NCBI GenBank assembly: GCA_964496695.1
Contig: CAZCBE010000016.1
Span: forward strand, 14,746-78,745
Origin: SXTU01 sp964496695
GTDB lineage: Bacteria; Verrucomicrobiota; Verrucomicrobiia; Limisphaerales; SXTU01
Length of the DNA: 64,000 nt
Direction of reading: 5' to 3'
In this document: piece after piece, positions 20,154 to 28,331 of the stretch
Layout of the letters: the number at the start of each line of letters is the position of its first letter
Position numbering within the stretch: position 1 is the first letter of the stretch
Notes under the pieces: generated by a model
What the model saw: the letters and a program-made list of their open reading frames with translations, nothing else
Databases searched by the model: none
What the model was told of the DNA's origin: nothing
Position numbers and translations under genes: made by a program

Positions 20154-20222
20154 CGTAGCCGCCGACGTGAGGAGGCGGATTCGACCGGCAAGGGTGTCCG
20201 CCTCCTCACGTCGGCGGCTACG
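20154..20222. repeat. perfect 26-bp inverted repeat
   Basis: CGTAGCCGCCGACGTGAGGA... at 20154-20179 is repeated without mismatch as its reverse complement at 20197-20222, with a 17-nt spacer. A single diverged half is at 31385-31413. It lies between the transaldolase and the next epimerase and could act as a transcription-attenuating stem, but no U-tract follows. Confidence 0.85.
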
Positions 20223-20273
20223 GCCTGATTTTCGCTCGACAGTCCCAACTTCATTCCTACCCTCTGCCCACTT

Positions 20274-21278
20274 GTGAAAAGAGTCCTCGTCACCGGCGGT
20301 GCCGGCTATAAAGGTTGTGTGCTCGTGCCCAAGCTGCTTGCAGCCGGCTGCGAGGTCGTCGTCTATGACTTGATGCTGTTCGGCTCCGCCGGACTCACGC
20401 CGCACCCCCGGCTCACGGTGGTGGAGGGCGACATCCGCGACACGGCGAAATACGCCGCCGCGCTCCGGGGCTGCGACTCCGTCATCCACATGGCGTGCAT
20501 CTCGAACGACCCGAGCTTCGACCTCGACCCGTCGCTGAGCCGCACGATGAACTACGAGTGCTTCGAGCCGCTGATGCAGGCCACGGTCGCGGCGGGCACG
20601 GTCGAGCGCTTCATCAACGTCTCCTCCAGCTCCGTCTATGGCGTGAGCGACTCGCCGGAAGTCACCGAGGAGCACCCCCTGGTCCCGCTCACGGACTACA
20701 ACAAATACAAGGGCCTCTGCGAACCCATCGCCTTCAAGTATCAGTCGCCGAAGCTGACGGTGGTCACCTTCCGCCCGGCGACGGTGTGCGGCTACTCGCC
20801 GCGCATGCGCTTCGACCTCACGGTGAACATCCTCACCAACCACGCCTACCACAAGGGCGTCATCACGGTCTTCGGCGGCGACCAGCAGCGGCCGAACATC
20901 CACATCGAGGATGTGACCGATCTCTACGCCGAGGCGCTCACGATGCCCAAGGAGAAGCTCGCCGGGCAGACGTTTAACGCCGGTTACCAGAACCAGACCG
21001 TCAACGAGCTGGCCGAGATCACGAAGAAGATCGTCGGCGAGGAGTTCCCGGACCGGCCGCCCATCCGCATCGAGCGCACCACCACGAACGACCCGCGCTC
21101 CTATCGCATCACGTCGCGCAAGATCGAGCAGGTGCTCGGCTGGCGGCCCAAGCGCACGATCGAGGACGCCGTGCGCGACCTCTGCCGCGCGTTCAAGGCC
21201 GGCAAGTTCCCCGGCAACACGCTCACGGACGAATCGTTCGTGAATGTGAAGAGCGTGAAGAAGCTCGGACTGAAATGA
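20274..21278 (+). CDS. NAD-dependent epimerase/dehydratase (extended SDR)
   Basis: A 334-residue nucleotide-sugar-modifying enzyme starting at GTG 20274. The NAD-binding motif is GGAGYKG, a variant of GxxGxxG with Tyr-Lys in place of the usual Phe-Ile. The acidic residue after strand 2 (YDLMLFG) and the catalytic Tyr-x3-Lys in YNKYK are present. The substrate-binding part has FRPATVCGYSPRMRFD and the end resembles heptose/rhamnose-type epimerases. Substrate unknown. It belongs to the sugar cluster 17885-22384. Confidence 0.87.
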   Translation: MKRVLVTGGAGYKGCVLVPKLLAAGCEVVVYDLMLFGSAGLTPHPRLTVVEGDIRDTAKYAAALRGCDSVIHMACISNDPSFDLDPSLSRTMNYECFEPLMQATVAAGTVERFINVSSSSVYGVSDSPEVTEEHPLVPLTDYNKYKGLCEPIAFKYQSPKLTVVTFRPATVCGYSPRMRFDLTVNILTNHAYHKGVITVFGGDQQRPNIHIEDVTDLYAEALTMPKEKLAGQTFNAGYQNQTVNELAEITKKIVGEEFPDRPPIRIERTTTNDPRSYRITSRKIEQVLGWRPKRTIEDAVRDLCRAFKAGKFPGNTLTDESFVNVKSVKKLGLK

Positions 21279-21285
21279 AGGCAGC

Positions 21286-21368
21286 GGAGTGATGGAGTAA
21301 TGGAGTGTTGGAGTGATGCTCCAAGTCTCCGCAGCCATCACTCCATCACTCCAATACTCCACCACTCC
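21286..21368. repeat. word-built inverted repeat, GGAGTGAT words
   Basis: The left arm 21286-21318 is four variants of GGAGTGAT(G) in tandem. The right arm 21336-21368 is its reverse complement with about three mismatches in 33. It fills the space between the two epimerase genes and ends 11 nt before the next ATG. Confidence 0.85.
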
Positions 21369-21379
21369 GTTCCCCTCCC

Positions 21380-22384
21380 ATGCCTTCCAAACCCATCGCC
21401 GTCGTCACGGGTGGAGCCGGTTTCATCGGCAGCCACATGGTGGATCTGCTCCTCGCCGAGGGGCACCGCGTCCATGTCATTGATAGCCTCGTCGGGGGGC
21501 GGCTGGAGAACCTCCAGCACCACAAGGGCAACCCGGACCTGGTCGTCGAGGTGCGGGACATCCGTGATCTCACAGCGGGTGATCCGCTTTTCGCGGGCGC
21601 GAGTTACGTCATCCACTTCGGCGGCATCGGGGACATCGTGCCGTCCATCGAGCGGCCGGTGGATTACCTGAGCACGAACGTGATGGGCACCGTGAAGGTG
21701 CTCGAATGTGCCCGGCACGCGCAGGTGCGCAAGCTCGTCTATGCCGCGTCCTCCTCCTGCTACGGCCTCGCCGCCGTGCCGACCCGCGAGGACGCGCCCA
21801 TCGCGTGCGAGTATCCCTACGCGCTGAGCAAATACATGGGCGAGGAAGCCGTGCTGCACTGGGGCAAGGCCTACAAGCTGCCGGTCAATTCCATCCGCAT
21901 CTTCAACGCCTACGGCACGCGGTCGAAGACCTCCGGCGCTTATGGCGCGGTCTTCGGTGTGTTCCTCGCGCAGAAGCTCGCGGGCAAGCCCTTCACGGTC
22001 GTCGGCGATGGCACGCAGCGGCGCGACTTCCTCTATGTGACGGACGTGGCGCGAGCCTTCTACCTCGCGGCCAAGACCGATTTGGTGAACCAGATCTGGA
22101 ACCTCGGCGCGGGCAACCCGCAGCCGGTGAACCGCCTCGTGGAGCTGCTCGGCGGCCCGGTGATCCATCTGCCCAAGCGCCCCGGCGAACCCGACTGCAC
22201 CTGGGCGGACATCACGAAGCTCCAGCGCGACCTCGGCTGGCAGCAGCTCGTGCCCTTCGAGCAGGGCGTGGCGAACCTGCTGGCGAACATCGAGTATTGG
22301 CGGCAGGCCCCCGTGTGGGACCAGGCGTCCATCGCGCAGGCGACGAAGACGTGGTTTGCATTTTTGGGCGGGGAGAAGAAGTAG
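21380..22384 (+). CDS. NAD-dependent nucleotide-sugar epimerase (extended SDR, GalE-like)
   Basis: A 334-residue enzyme with the canonical Rossmann motif VVTGGAGFIGSHMVDLLL, SSSCYG at the active-site serine and catalytic YALSK. The substrate region has RIFNAYGTR, VVGDGTQRRDFLYVTDVARA and the NLGAGNPQPVN block. These resemble UDP-glucose 4-epimerase, UDP-glucuronate decarboxylase and heptose epimerases. I cannot tell which sugar it acts on. It ends the sugar cluster; the next gene is a cytochrome-like protein on the same strand. Confidence 0.9.
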   Translation: MPSKPIAVVTGGAGFIGSHMVDLLLAEGHRVHVIDSLVGGRLENLQHHKGNPDLVVEVRDIRDLTAGDPLFAGASYVIHFGGIGDIVPSIERPVDYLSTNVMGTVKVLECARHAQVRKLVYAASSSCYGLAAVPTREDAPIACEYPYALSKYMGEEAVLHWGKAYKLPVNSIRIFNAYGTRSKTSGAYGAVFGVFLAQKLAGKPFTVVGDGTQRRDFLYVTDVARAFYLAAKTDLVNQIWNLGAGNPQPVNRLVELLGGPVIHLPKRPGEPDCTWADITKLQRDLGWQQLVPFEQGVANLLANIEYWRQAPVWDQASIAQATKTWFAFLGGEKK

Positions 22385-22527
22385 GCGGGGGACTGGGTGC
22401 ATCTGTAGGTTGGAGCGATGGCGCGGGCCATCTCGCTCTCCTCATAAGCTGGTTTGCGGCCTTGGGATTTCCTATACGCCGCGCTCCCTTGCAATGAAAC
22501 CTCTCCGGCCTTCGTCTCTCCCTCTGC

Positions 22528-24975
22528 ATGCACCGTTCTGAAACAGCCGCGGCCACGACTTTCCGTCGTTGGACGTGGCTGATCGGGCTGGTCGTTGTGT
22601 CGGGCTCACTGTCGGCGGCACCCGCCGATGGCCATGCCGGCAGCCAGTATCTGGCAAAGATCCGTCCGTTTCTCGAACAGCATTGCCAGGAATGCCACAG
22701 CGGTGCGAAGCCCAAGGGCGACTGGCGGCTGGACCAGCTCACGACCGATTTCACAGGCAAGTCCGCGCGCGGTCGCTGGGAGAAGGTGCTGGAGCAGCTC
22801 CAGACCAGCGAAATGCCGCCGAAGAAGCAGTCGCGTCCGCCCGAGGCCGAGGCGCGCTTGGTGATGGAGTGGATCTCGGGCCAGGTCTCGCGCGCCGTCA
22901 TCGCGCAGCGCGCGGCCGAGGGCCGCGCGGTCATGCGCCGCCTCAACCGCGCGGAGTATGAGAACACGGTGCGCGACCTCCTCGGCGTCGAGACGCCACT
23001 GAAGGATCTCCTGCCGCTCGATGGCTCCGCCGACGGCTTCGACAACATCGGCGATGCGCTCCACACCTCGTCCTTCCTGCTCGACCGCTATCTCGAAGCG
23101 GCGGACACCGCGCTGAACCAGGCCATCGCGAACCGTCCGCAGCCCAAGTCCACCAAGACCCGTTACCTGCTCACCGAGTCGCACCAGGTCCGCTCGACGA
23201 CCGAGAAAGTGTTCCGCACGAACGACACCGGCCAGATCGTGGCGTTCACCTCATCCGCGTGGCAGCAGGTCGGGCCTACGAAGTTTTATCCGCAGGAGCG
23301 CGGTTACTATCGCTTCCAAATCTCCGCGTCGGCCGTGCAAAGCTCGAACCAGCCCGTCGTCTTCCGCGTGTGGTCCGGCTCCGGCGGCATGGGCGGCGCG
23401 AAGGGGCACCTGGTCAATTACTTCGACGCGCCGCCGGGCAAGCCGAAGGTCATCGAGTTCGTGGACTACATGGAGCCGCGCACCTCGATCTCGATCCTGC
23501 CCTACGGCCTGGCCTCCTCGCAGACGGTGAACAAGGTCGGCGCGGACGCGTGGGAAGGCCCCGGCCTCGTGGTGGACTGGGTGGACGTGGAAGGGCCGCT
23601 GAACGAGTCGTGGCCGCCGGCGAGCCATCGCCGCCTCTTCGGCGACCTGAAGCAAGGCCCCGCGCCCATTTACAACTACCGTGACCGCGTGGAAGTCGTC
23701 TCCAGCGAGCCGCTCGCGGATGCCGACCGCATCCTGCGGCAGTTCGCGCGGCGGGCCTTCCGCCGCAGCGTGACCGATGCGGACGTGAAGCCATTCGTCG
23801 CGCTGGTCGAGGCGAAGCTGGCAGAGCAGCGCACTTTCGAGCAGGCGATCCGCGCCGGGCTGGGGGCCATTTTAGTTTCACCCGAATTCCTGTTCCTCCG
23901 CGAGCGGCCCGGCACGCTGGACGACTTCGCGCTCGCCACCCGCCTGTCCTATTTCCTATGGAGCACGATGCCGGACGAGGAACTGCTCTCGCTCGCCGAG
24001 CAGAAGAAACTTTCGCAGCCTGCGACCCTGCGCGCACAGGTCGAACGGCTGCTAAACCACCCGAAGGCGGCGGCCTTCACCGAGAACTTCACCGGCCAGT
24101 GGCTCGGGCTGCGGGACATTGATTTCACCGTGCCCAGCCACATTCATTACCCGGAGTTCGACGACATGCTAAAGGTCTCGATGGTGCGCGAGACGGAGCT
24201 GTTCTTCACCGAACTCCTGCGGCAGGACCTGAGCCTCACAAACTTCGTCGCGTCGGACTTCACGTTCCTGAACGGCCGGCTCGCGAAGCACTACGGCATC
24301 CCCGGCGTGAGCGGATTTGCGTTTCAGAAAGTGACGCTGCCGCCGGACAGCCATCGCGGCGGCGTGCTCACGATGGCCAGCGTGCTCAAGGTCACGGCCA
24401 ACGGCACCACCACCTCGCCCGTGCTGCGCGGGGCGTGGGTGCTCGACCGCATCCTCGGCACGCCGCCGCCCAAGCCGCCCGAGAACGTCGGCACGCTCGA
24501 GCCCGACACGCGCGGCACCAAGAACATCCGCGAGCAGCTCGCCAAGCACCGGCAACTGGAGTCCTGCGCGAGCTGCCATGTGCGGATGGACCCGCCGGGC
24601 TTCGCGCTGGAGAGCTTCGATGTGATCGGCGGCTGGCGTGAGTTCTACCGCACGAGCGGCAACGGCAAGGCCGTGACCGTTGACGGCCGTCGCATGCCCT
24701 ACTTGCATGGCTCCAAAGTGGATCCCTCGGACGTGCTGCCCGACGGCCGCGCCTTCCGGGACATTGACGAGCTGAAGCGGCTCCTGCTCACGGACCAGGA
24801 CCAGATCGCGCGCGCCCTCACCACGAAGCTCCTCACCTACGCCACCGGCCACGGCCTCGAACCCGCCGACAAGCCGGCGGCCGACGCCATCGTGCAGCGG
24901 GTGAAGGGGAAGAACTACGGGTTCCGCTCCCTCGTCCACGAGGTCGTGGCGAGCGACGTGTTTCGGACCAAGTGA
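22528..24975 (+). CDS. planctomycete-type c-cytochrome with DUF1587/DUF1595/DUF1592/DUF1588/DUF1585
   Basis: An 815-residue exported protein with an N-terminal signal anchor (WTWLIGLVVVSGSLSAAPA). A cytochrome-c-like region has haem motif Cys53-Cys56-His57 (CQECH). It is followed by DUF1587 (VMRRLNRAEYENTVRDLLGVE), a carbohydrate-binding-like DUF1595 section, DUF1592 (RLSYFLWSTMPDEELLSLA), DUF1588 (HRGGVLTMASVLKVTANGTTTSPVLRGAWVLDRILGTPPP) and DUF1585. A second haem motif Cys680-His684 lies in CASCHVRMDPPGFALESFD. These giant proteins are typical of Planctomycetes and Verrucomicrobia; their substrate is unestablished. A DUF1552 gene usually follows but is absent here; only a short fragment of a second DUF1585 domain lies downstream. 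Confidence 0.92.
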   Translation: MHRSETAAATTFRRWTWLIGLVVVSGSLSAAPADGHAGSQYLAKIRPFLEQHCQECHSGAKPKGDWRLDQLTTDFTGKSARGRWEKVLEQLQTSEMPPKKQSRPPEAEARLVMEWISGQVSRAVIAQRAAEGRAVMRRLNRAEYENTVRDLLGVETPLKDLLPLDGSADGFDNIGDALHTSSFLLDRYLEAADTALNQAIANRPQPKSTKTRYLLTESHQVRSTTEKVFRTNDTGQIVAFTSSAWQQVGPTKFYPQERGYYRFQISASAVQSSNQPVVFRVWSGSGGMGGAKGHLVNYFDAPPGKPKVIEFVDYMEPRTSISILPYGLASSQTVNKVGADAWEGPGLVVDWVDVEGPLNESWPPASHRRLFGDLKQGPAPIYNYRDRVEVVSSEPLADADRILRQFARRAFRRSVTDADVKPFVALVEAKLAEQRTFEQAIRAGLGAILVSPEFLFLRERPGTLDDFALATRLSYFLWSTMPDEELLSLAEQKKLSQPATLRAQVERLLNHPKAAAFTENFTGQWLGLRDIDFTVPSHIHYPEFDDMLKVSMVRETELFFTELLRQDLSLTNFVASDFTFLNGRLAKHYGIPGVSGFAFQKVTLPPDSHRGGVLTMASVLKVTANGTTTSPVLRGAWVLDRILGTPPPKPPENVGTLEPDTRGTKNIREQLAKHRQLESCASCHVRMDPPGFALESFDVIGGWREFYRTSGNGKAVTVDGRRMPYLHGSKVDPSDVLPDGRAFRDIDELKRLLLTDQDQIARALTTKLLTYATGHGLEPADKPAADAIVQRVKGKNYGFRSLVHEVVASDVFRTK

Positions 24976-25044
24976 ACCAGCGTGTCGTAGCAGGCTTTAG
25001 CCTGGGCGTCGCGCTGTCCGGTGGCTGGACGCGCAACCTGAAGA

Positions 25045-25147
25045 TTGCGACTACCGCGCACTCAGGACCAGATCGCCTGCGCGCTCGCCACGCAGCTTCT
25101 CACCTACGCCACCCGCCATGGCCTGAACCCGCCGAAGCGCGCGGATA
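25045..25147 (+). pseudogene. fragment of a second DUF1585 domain
   Basis: About 30 codons (TQDQIACALATQLLTYATRHGLNPP) match the C-terminal part of the preceding gene (DQDQIARALTTKLLTYATGHGLEPA at 24796-24870) with several substitutions. There is no flanking coding sequence. It looks like the remnant of a deleted paralogue. The rest of the gap to 25333 has no recognisable gene. Confidence 0.6.
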
Positions 25148-25333
25148 GCATTTCAATTCAGATGTTTCGTTCACGCTTCAAACGACCTCCATCCGCAGGT
25201 GGCGGTGACATTCAGGCCGGGTTTTACTACTCCCCGCGGAGACCGTTCCACTGGTCCGTTTGGAAGCTTCTGAACCGGCTGGAGCCGTGGGGTTGGCTGG
25301 AACGGCTCAAATCGGCCTTCAACAACTGCGGGC

Positions 25334-27103
25334 CTACGGCAGCCGCCGCAGCTTCTCCACCCCTTTGCCCAATTGCACCGCCTCCCCCGCAAAGGCTCCC
25401 GGTTCGGTGACCCGATTATTCTCCAACGTGATGTCCTCCGAGGCCGCCAACCAGATCACCGCATTGTTCGCGATTTGAAAGCTGGCTCCCGTGTTCGGTG
25501 GCGCATCCTGCAGCGGGCGGAGGAAACGATTGCCCCGCACCGTCACCCCCCGCGCCGAGGAAATGACCAGGTTCGCCCCCGCGCATTCCTCGAAGATGTT
25601 GTCCTCGATCACCAGCCCGGCAAAAACGCCTGCCGCCCGCAGGTTCTGAGCCGTCCCCGCAGCCGTGATGGACAACGCCCCGGCGGACGCCGACCAGGGA
25701 GCCGGACAAAACCATCCCGCCCGCCGGATCGTGTTGCGCCGGATCACCAATCCCTCGATGCCGGCGGCGGCGTTGCCCGGCAGTTCGGGACACACGGTGA
25801 GCGCGTGCGGCGTGTCGAGCAGGTTGCCCTCGATGCGCCCGCCCGCCTTGATCAGCACCCGGCCCGCGCTATGGATGCGGTTGTCGAGAAACGCAAAGCC
25901 GTTCCCCATGCGGTCCGGCGAGAACACGGAGTCGCCCACCTTCACCGGCAGTTCGCGGTCCAGCGTCACCTCCAGGCAGCGCGGCGAAACCTGCCATTCC
26001 GACCACGGCTGGGCAGCCGTCAGCTTCGCCAGCACCGCCGGATCGAGCTGCGCCTCCGCACGCGAGCGGCTGCGGCGCGTGCGGATGGTCGCCACCGGTG
26101 CCCCGAGCCGGGCCATCAGGCGGTCACCCACGTCCACTCCCAGGGTGAACTCATCGCGGCTGGCCAGCACCAGGTTCGTGCCCGACTGCTTCAAGACCAT
26201 GAAATCTGCAGACTGCACGCTCCATGAGTCGTCCCCCGCATCACGGATTTCGCAGCCCTCCACCCGGGGGCCGACGCGGACGGTCTTGGTCTGCATGGCG
26301 TCCCACGATGTGCTGAGCAGCCGCGACTCGCTGGCCCCGATCGGCGGGGGCCCCGGCACCACCCGGCAGCCGAGATACTCCGTCTTCCCGCCCCCATCGG
26401 CCTCAAGGATGCCCATGCCCGGCGCGCTGTGGATGGTCACGCTGCGCAGCGTCACCGACGTGCAACGCTCGATGGCAAAGGCGTGCGGAATCCCCTCGCG
26501 CCCCTGACCCGTGCTGAGTGAGACCAGATCACCAGGCCTCGCCGTGCGACCAATCTCCTTGAGCGAAACGCGGACGACGTCCGGCCCTTGCATCACCGCC
26601 TTGGTCCCCCACAGAAAAGGCATTCCCTTCTTCCGGTAGCGCGTGACCGGGTCCACGACATCAATGCGCGCATACGGCTCGCGCGGGTAGCCGGCGTGCA
26701 GCTTCACATCAATCCAGCCACGGTCCTCGGCCACCGCGGTCACCGTGCCTTGCGTGAACGGCAGCGGGTCGTAGTCCACCGTCAGTCCGCGGATTGTCAC
26801 GCGCTCGCAATCCTCCAGTGCCACCGCGCGCGTCAGCGTCGTGGCCACCAGCGTCACCCCGTCCGCCACGATCTCGACCCAGCGCAGGCCATGCAGCCAC
26901 CAGACCACCTTTTGCCCCGCCGCCGGTGCGAGGCGATAGCTGCCCGGCGGGATGACCACCCTGGTTTCGCCCCGCTTCAACGCCGCTGCGACCACCGGGC
27001 GGAAGTCAGGCAGCTCGGCCGCGGAAGCCAGGTGTCCGGCCAGGGCCAGCAAAAGCGCGACAATCCAGCGGCGGAAGCAATATCTGGCCGGGTCAATTCT
27101 CAT
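25334..27103 (-). CDS. exported right-handed parallel beta-helix protein
   Basis: A 589-residue protein with a signal peptide (WIVALLLALAGHLASAAE, about residues 13-30). Next is a glycan-lyase-like opening (VVAAALKRGETRVVIPPGSYRL), then many beta-helix coils with NxI/VxxN rungs (GLVIRRNTIRRAGWF, GLVIEDNIFEEC, GVTVRGNRFLRP, DITLENNRVTEPG). The fold is used by pectate lyases, polysaccharide lyases and alpha-1,3-galactosidases (GH110-like). The residues that would fix a catalytic class could not be identified. Probably secreted and acting on polysaccharide. It overlaps the downstream GNAT gene on the same strand by 11 nt. Confidence 0.85.
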   Translation of the reverse strand: MRIDPARYCFRRWIVALLLALAGHLASAAELPDFRPVVAAALKRGETRVVIPPGSYRLAPAAGQKVVWWLHGLRWVEIVADGVTLVATTLTRAVALEDCERVTIRGLTVDYDPLPFTQGTVTAVAEDRGWIDVKLHAGYPREPYARIDVVDPVTRYRKKGMPFLWGTKAVMQGPDVVRVSLKEIGRTARPGDLVSLSTGQGREGIPHAFAIERCTSVTLRSVTIHSAPGMGILEADGGGKTEYLGCRVVPGPPPIGASESRLLSTSWDAMQTKTVRVGPRVEGCEIRDAGDDSWSVQSADFMVLKQSGTNLVLASRDEFTLGVDVGDRLMARLGAPVATIRTRRSRSRAEAQLDPAVLAKLTAAQPWSEWQVSPRCLEVTLDRELPVKVGDSVFSPDRMGNGFAFLDNRIHSAGRVLIKAGGRIEGNLLDTPHALTVCPELPGNAAAGIEGLVIRRNTIRRAGWFCPAPWSASAGALSITAAGTAQNLRAAGVFAGLVIEDNIFEECAGANLVISSARGVTVRGNRFLRPLQDAPPNTGASFQIANNAVIWLAASEDITLENNRVTEPGAFAGEAVQLGKGVEKLRRLP

Positions 27104-27548
27104 GCGTAGGACTGGCCAGCTTCAGGGCCAGCAGTTGACGATCAGTTTCTGTGAAACCAGCGCGGCGATACACGGCGTGCGCGGCACCATTCTCGCCTCC
27201 CGTTTCCACATGGATGGCCCGGATGCCCCGCCCGGCGCAAACGGCTTTCACCTCGGCCAACGCCGCTGCCGCCAGCCCGGCATTCCGAAACGACGGCCGG
27301 ACAAACAGGTCATCCACGAAGGCGCTGCGTCCGCCGTATTCCATGCTGTAGCACAGCGTCAGCACCACGTAGCCGATCGCCTGATCGCCGCTCTGGATGA
27401 GCCACACCTGGCCCAGCCGGTCGTCGGCCAGCAGGTTCGCAAAAGCTTCGGTCGCGCGCTGACGGTTGAGTGGAAAGCTGCTTTCGGCATAGGACTCCTC
27501 CATCAGCGCGACGAGCTGCGGCACGTCATTGGGCGTGGCTGGTTTCAC
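27093..27548 (-). CDS. GNAT-family N-acetyltransferase
   Basis: A 151-residue acetyltransferase. The GNAT core is visible: VPQLVALMEESYAESSFPL at the N-terminus, YVVLTLCYSMEYGGRSAFVDDLFVRPSFRNAGLAAAALAEVKAVC (motif A, acetyl-CoA loop RNAGLA), and AAHAVYRRAGFTETDRQLLAL at the C-terminus. The acceptor is unknown. It is 4 nt downstream of a second GNAT gene and overlaps the beta-helix gene start, so the three are probably co-transcribed. Confidence 0.9.
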   Translation of the reverse strand: MKPATPNDVPQLVALMEESYAESSFPLNRQRATEAFANLLADDRLGQVWLIQSGDQAIGYVVLTLCYSMEYGGRSAFVDDLFVRPSFRNAGLAAAALAEVKAVCAGRGIRAIHVETGGENGAAHAVYRRAGFTETDRQLLALKLASPTHEN

Positions 27549-27552
27549 TGGT

Positions 27553-27996
27553 TCAGGCGTCGGGGATGTTCTGCGGCACGCGCTTGCCCATGCTCACGCG
27601 CGGCTCCACGGCATAGCCCAGCGCGGCGTAAAACGCCGTCACGCGCTCGTTCCCGGCCAGGATCTGGAGGTTGATCTTCACACAGCCCTTCGCAGCCAGG
27701 GCCTGCTCTGCATGGGCCACCAGGCGGGTGCCCAGCCCCTGACGACGGTGGTCGGCCGCCACCGCCACCGAGTAAATCCAGCCCCGGTGCCCGTCGTATC
27801 CGGCCATGACGGTGCCGACGACCGCGCCCTCGGCAAGCGCGACGAAGAAGAGCCCGTCATCCACCGCAAGCTTCTGGTCAATCACGAGGCCCGGCCGGTT
27901 GTGCGCCGCCTCGTAGCCGAACACCGCCTCCCACAGCGCGATCACCTGGCTGCGATGCTCCGTGTTCACGAACGGAGTGAGGACGATGGAGTTCAT
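27553..27996 (-). CDS. GNAT-family N-acetyltransferase, YpeA-like
   Basis: A 147-residue acetyltransferase from ATG 27996. The frame is open to 28215, but the upstream part lacks GNAT features. It contains QVIALWEAVFGYEAAHNRPGLVI, the acetyl-CoA loop VAADHRRQGLGTRLVAHAEQALAAKGC and the C-terminal NERVTAFYAALGYAVEPRVSMGKRV. These match the YpeA-type acetyltransferases. Substrate unknown. The 335 nt upstream (27997-28331), before the divergent DGQHR gene, show no convincing gene; a short GGAGCG...CGCTCC hairpin lies near 28295-28317. Confidence 0.87.
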   Translation of the reverse strand: MNSIVLTPFVNTEHRSQVIALWEAVFGYEAAHNRPGLVIDQKLAVDDGLFFVALAEGAVVGTVMAGYDGHRGWIYSVAVAADHRRQGLGTRLVAHAEQALAAKGCVKINLQILAGNERVTAFYAALGYAVEPRVSMGKRVPQNIPDA

Positions 27997-28331
27997 GCGC
28001 GAGCGCGTGGCCGTCACGGCCAAGTCAGTGCTGCCATGAAACCCAAAGCGTCGGCAGAACGCCAGCGCCGCCTCGCGGAGCGCGGCTGGGTCCCGCTCAG
28101 GGTGGGATAAGCCGCAGCAAGCCCAGCGTGTCGGGCGATCTGGCAACGCCTCGCCGCCGCCGGCCCACCGCCGCCCCTTTCCCTGCTTTCCACAGTTTCG
28201 ATTCATCCCGCGCATCCGCTCTCGCCAATCCTTTCACGCCGATTTTTCCGATTTGCCATTGATTTAGCTGCGCCGTCCCTCTAGCAGTCTGGACTGGAGC
28301 GTAGCTCATTCGCTCCGTTGACATCACCACC

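Noticed and set aside
28036..28110. 24-codon plus-strand frame (MKPKASAERQRRLAERGW...) upstream of the DGQHR gene
   Set aside because: Very short, overlaps the upstream region of a minus-strand acetyltransferase gene, and no supporting motif.
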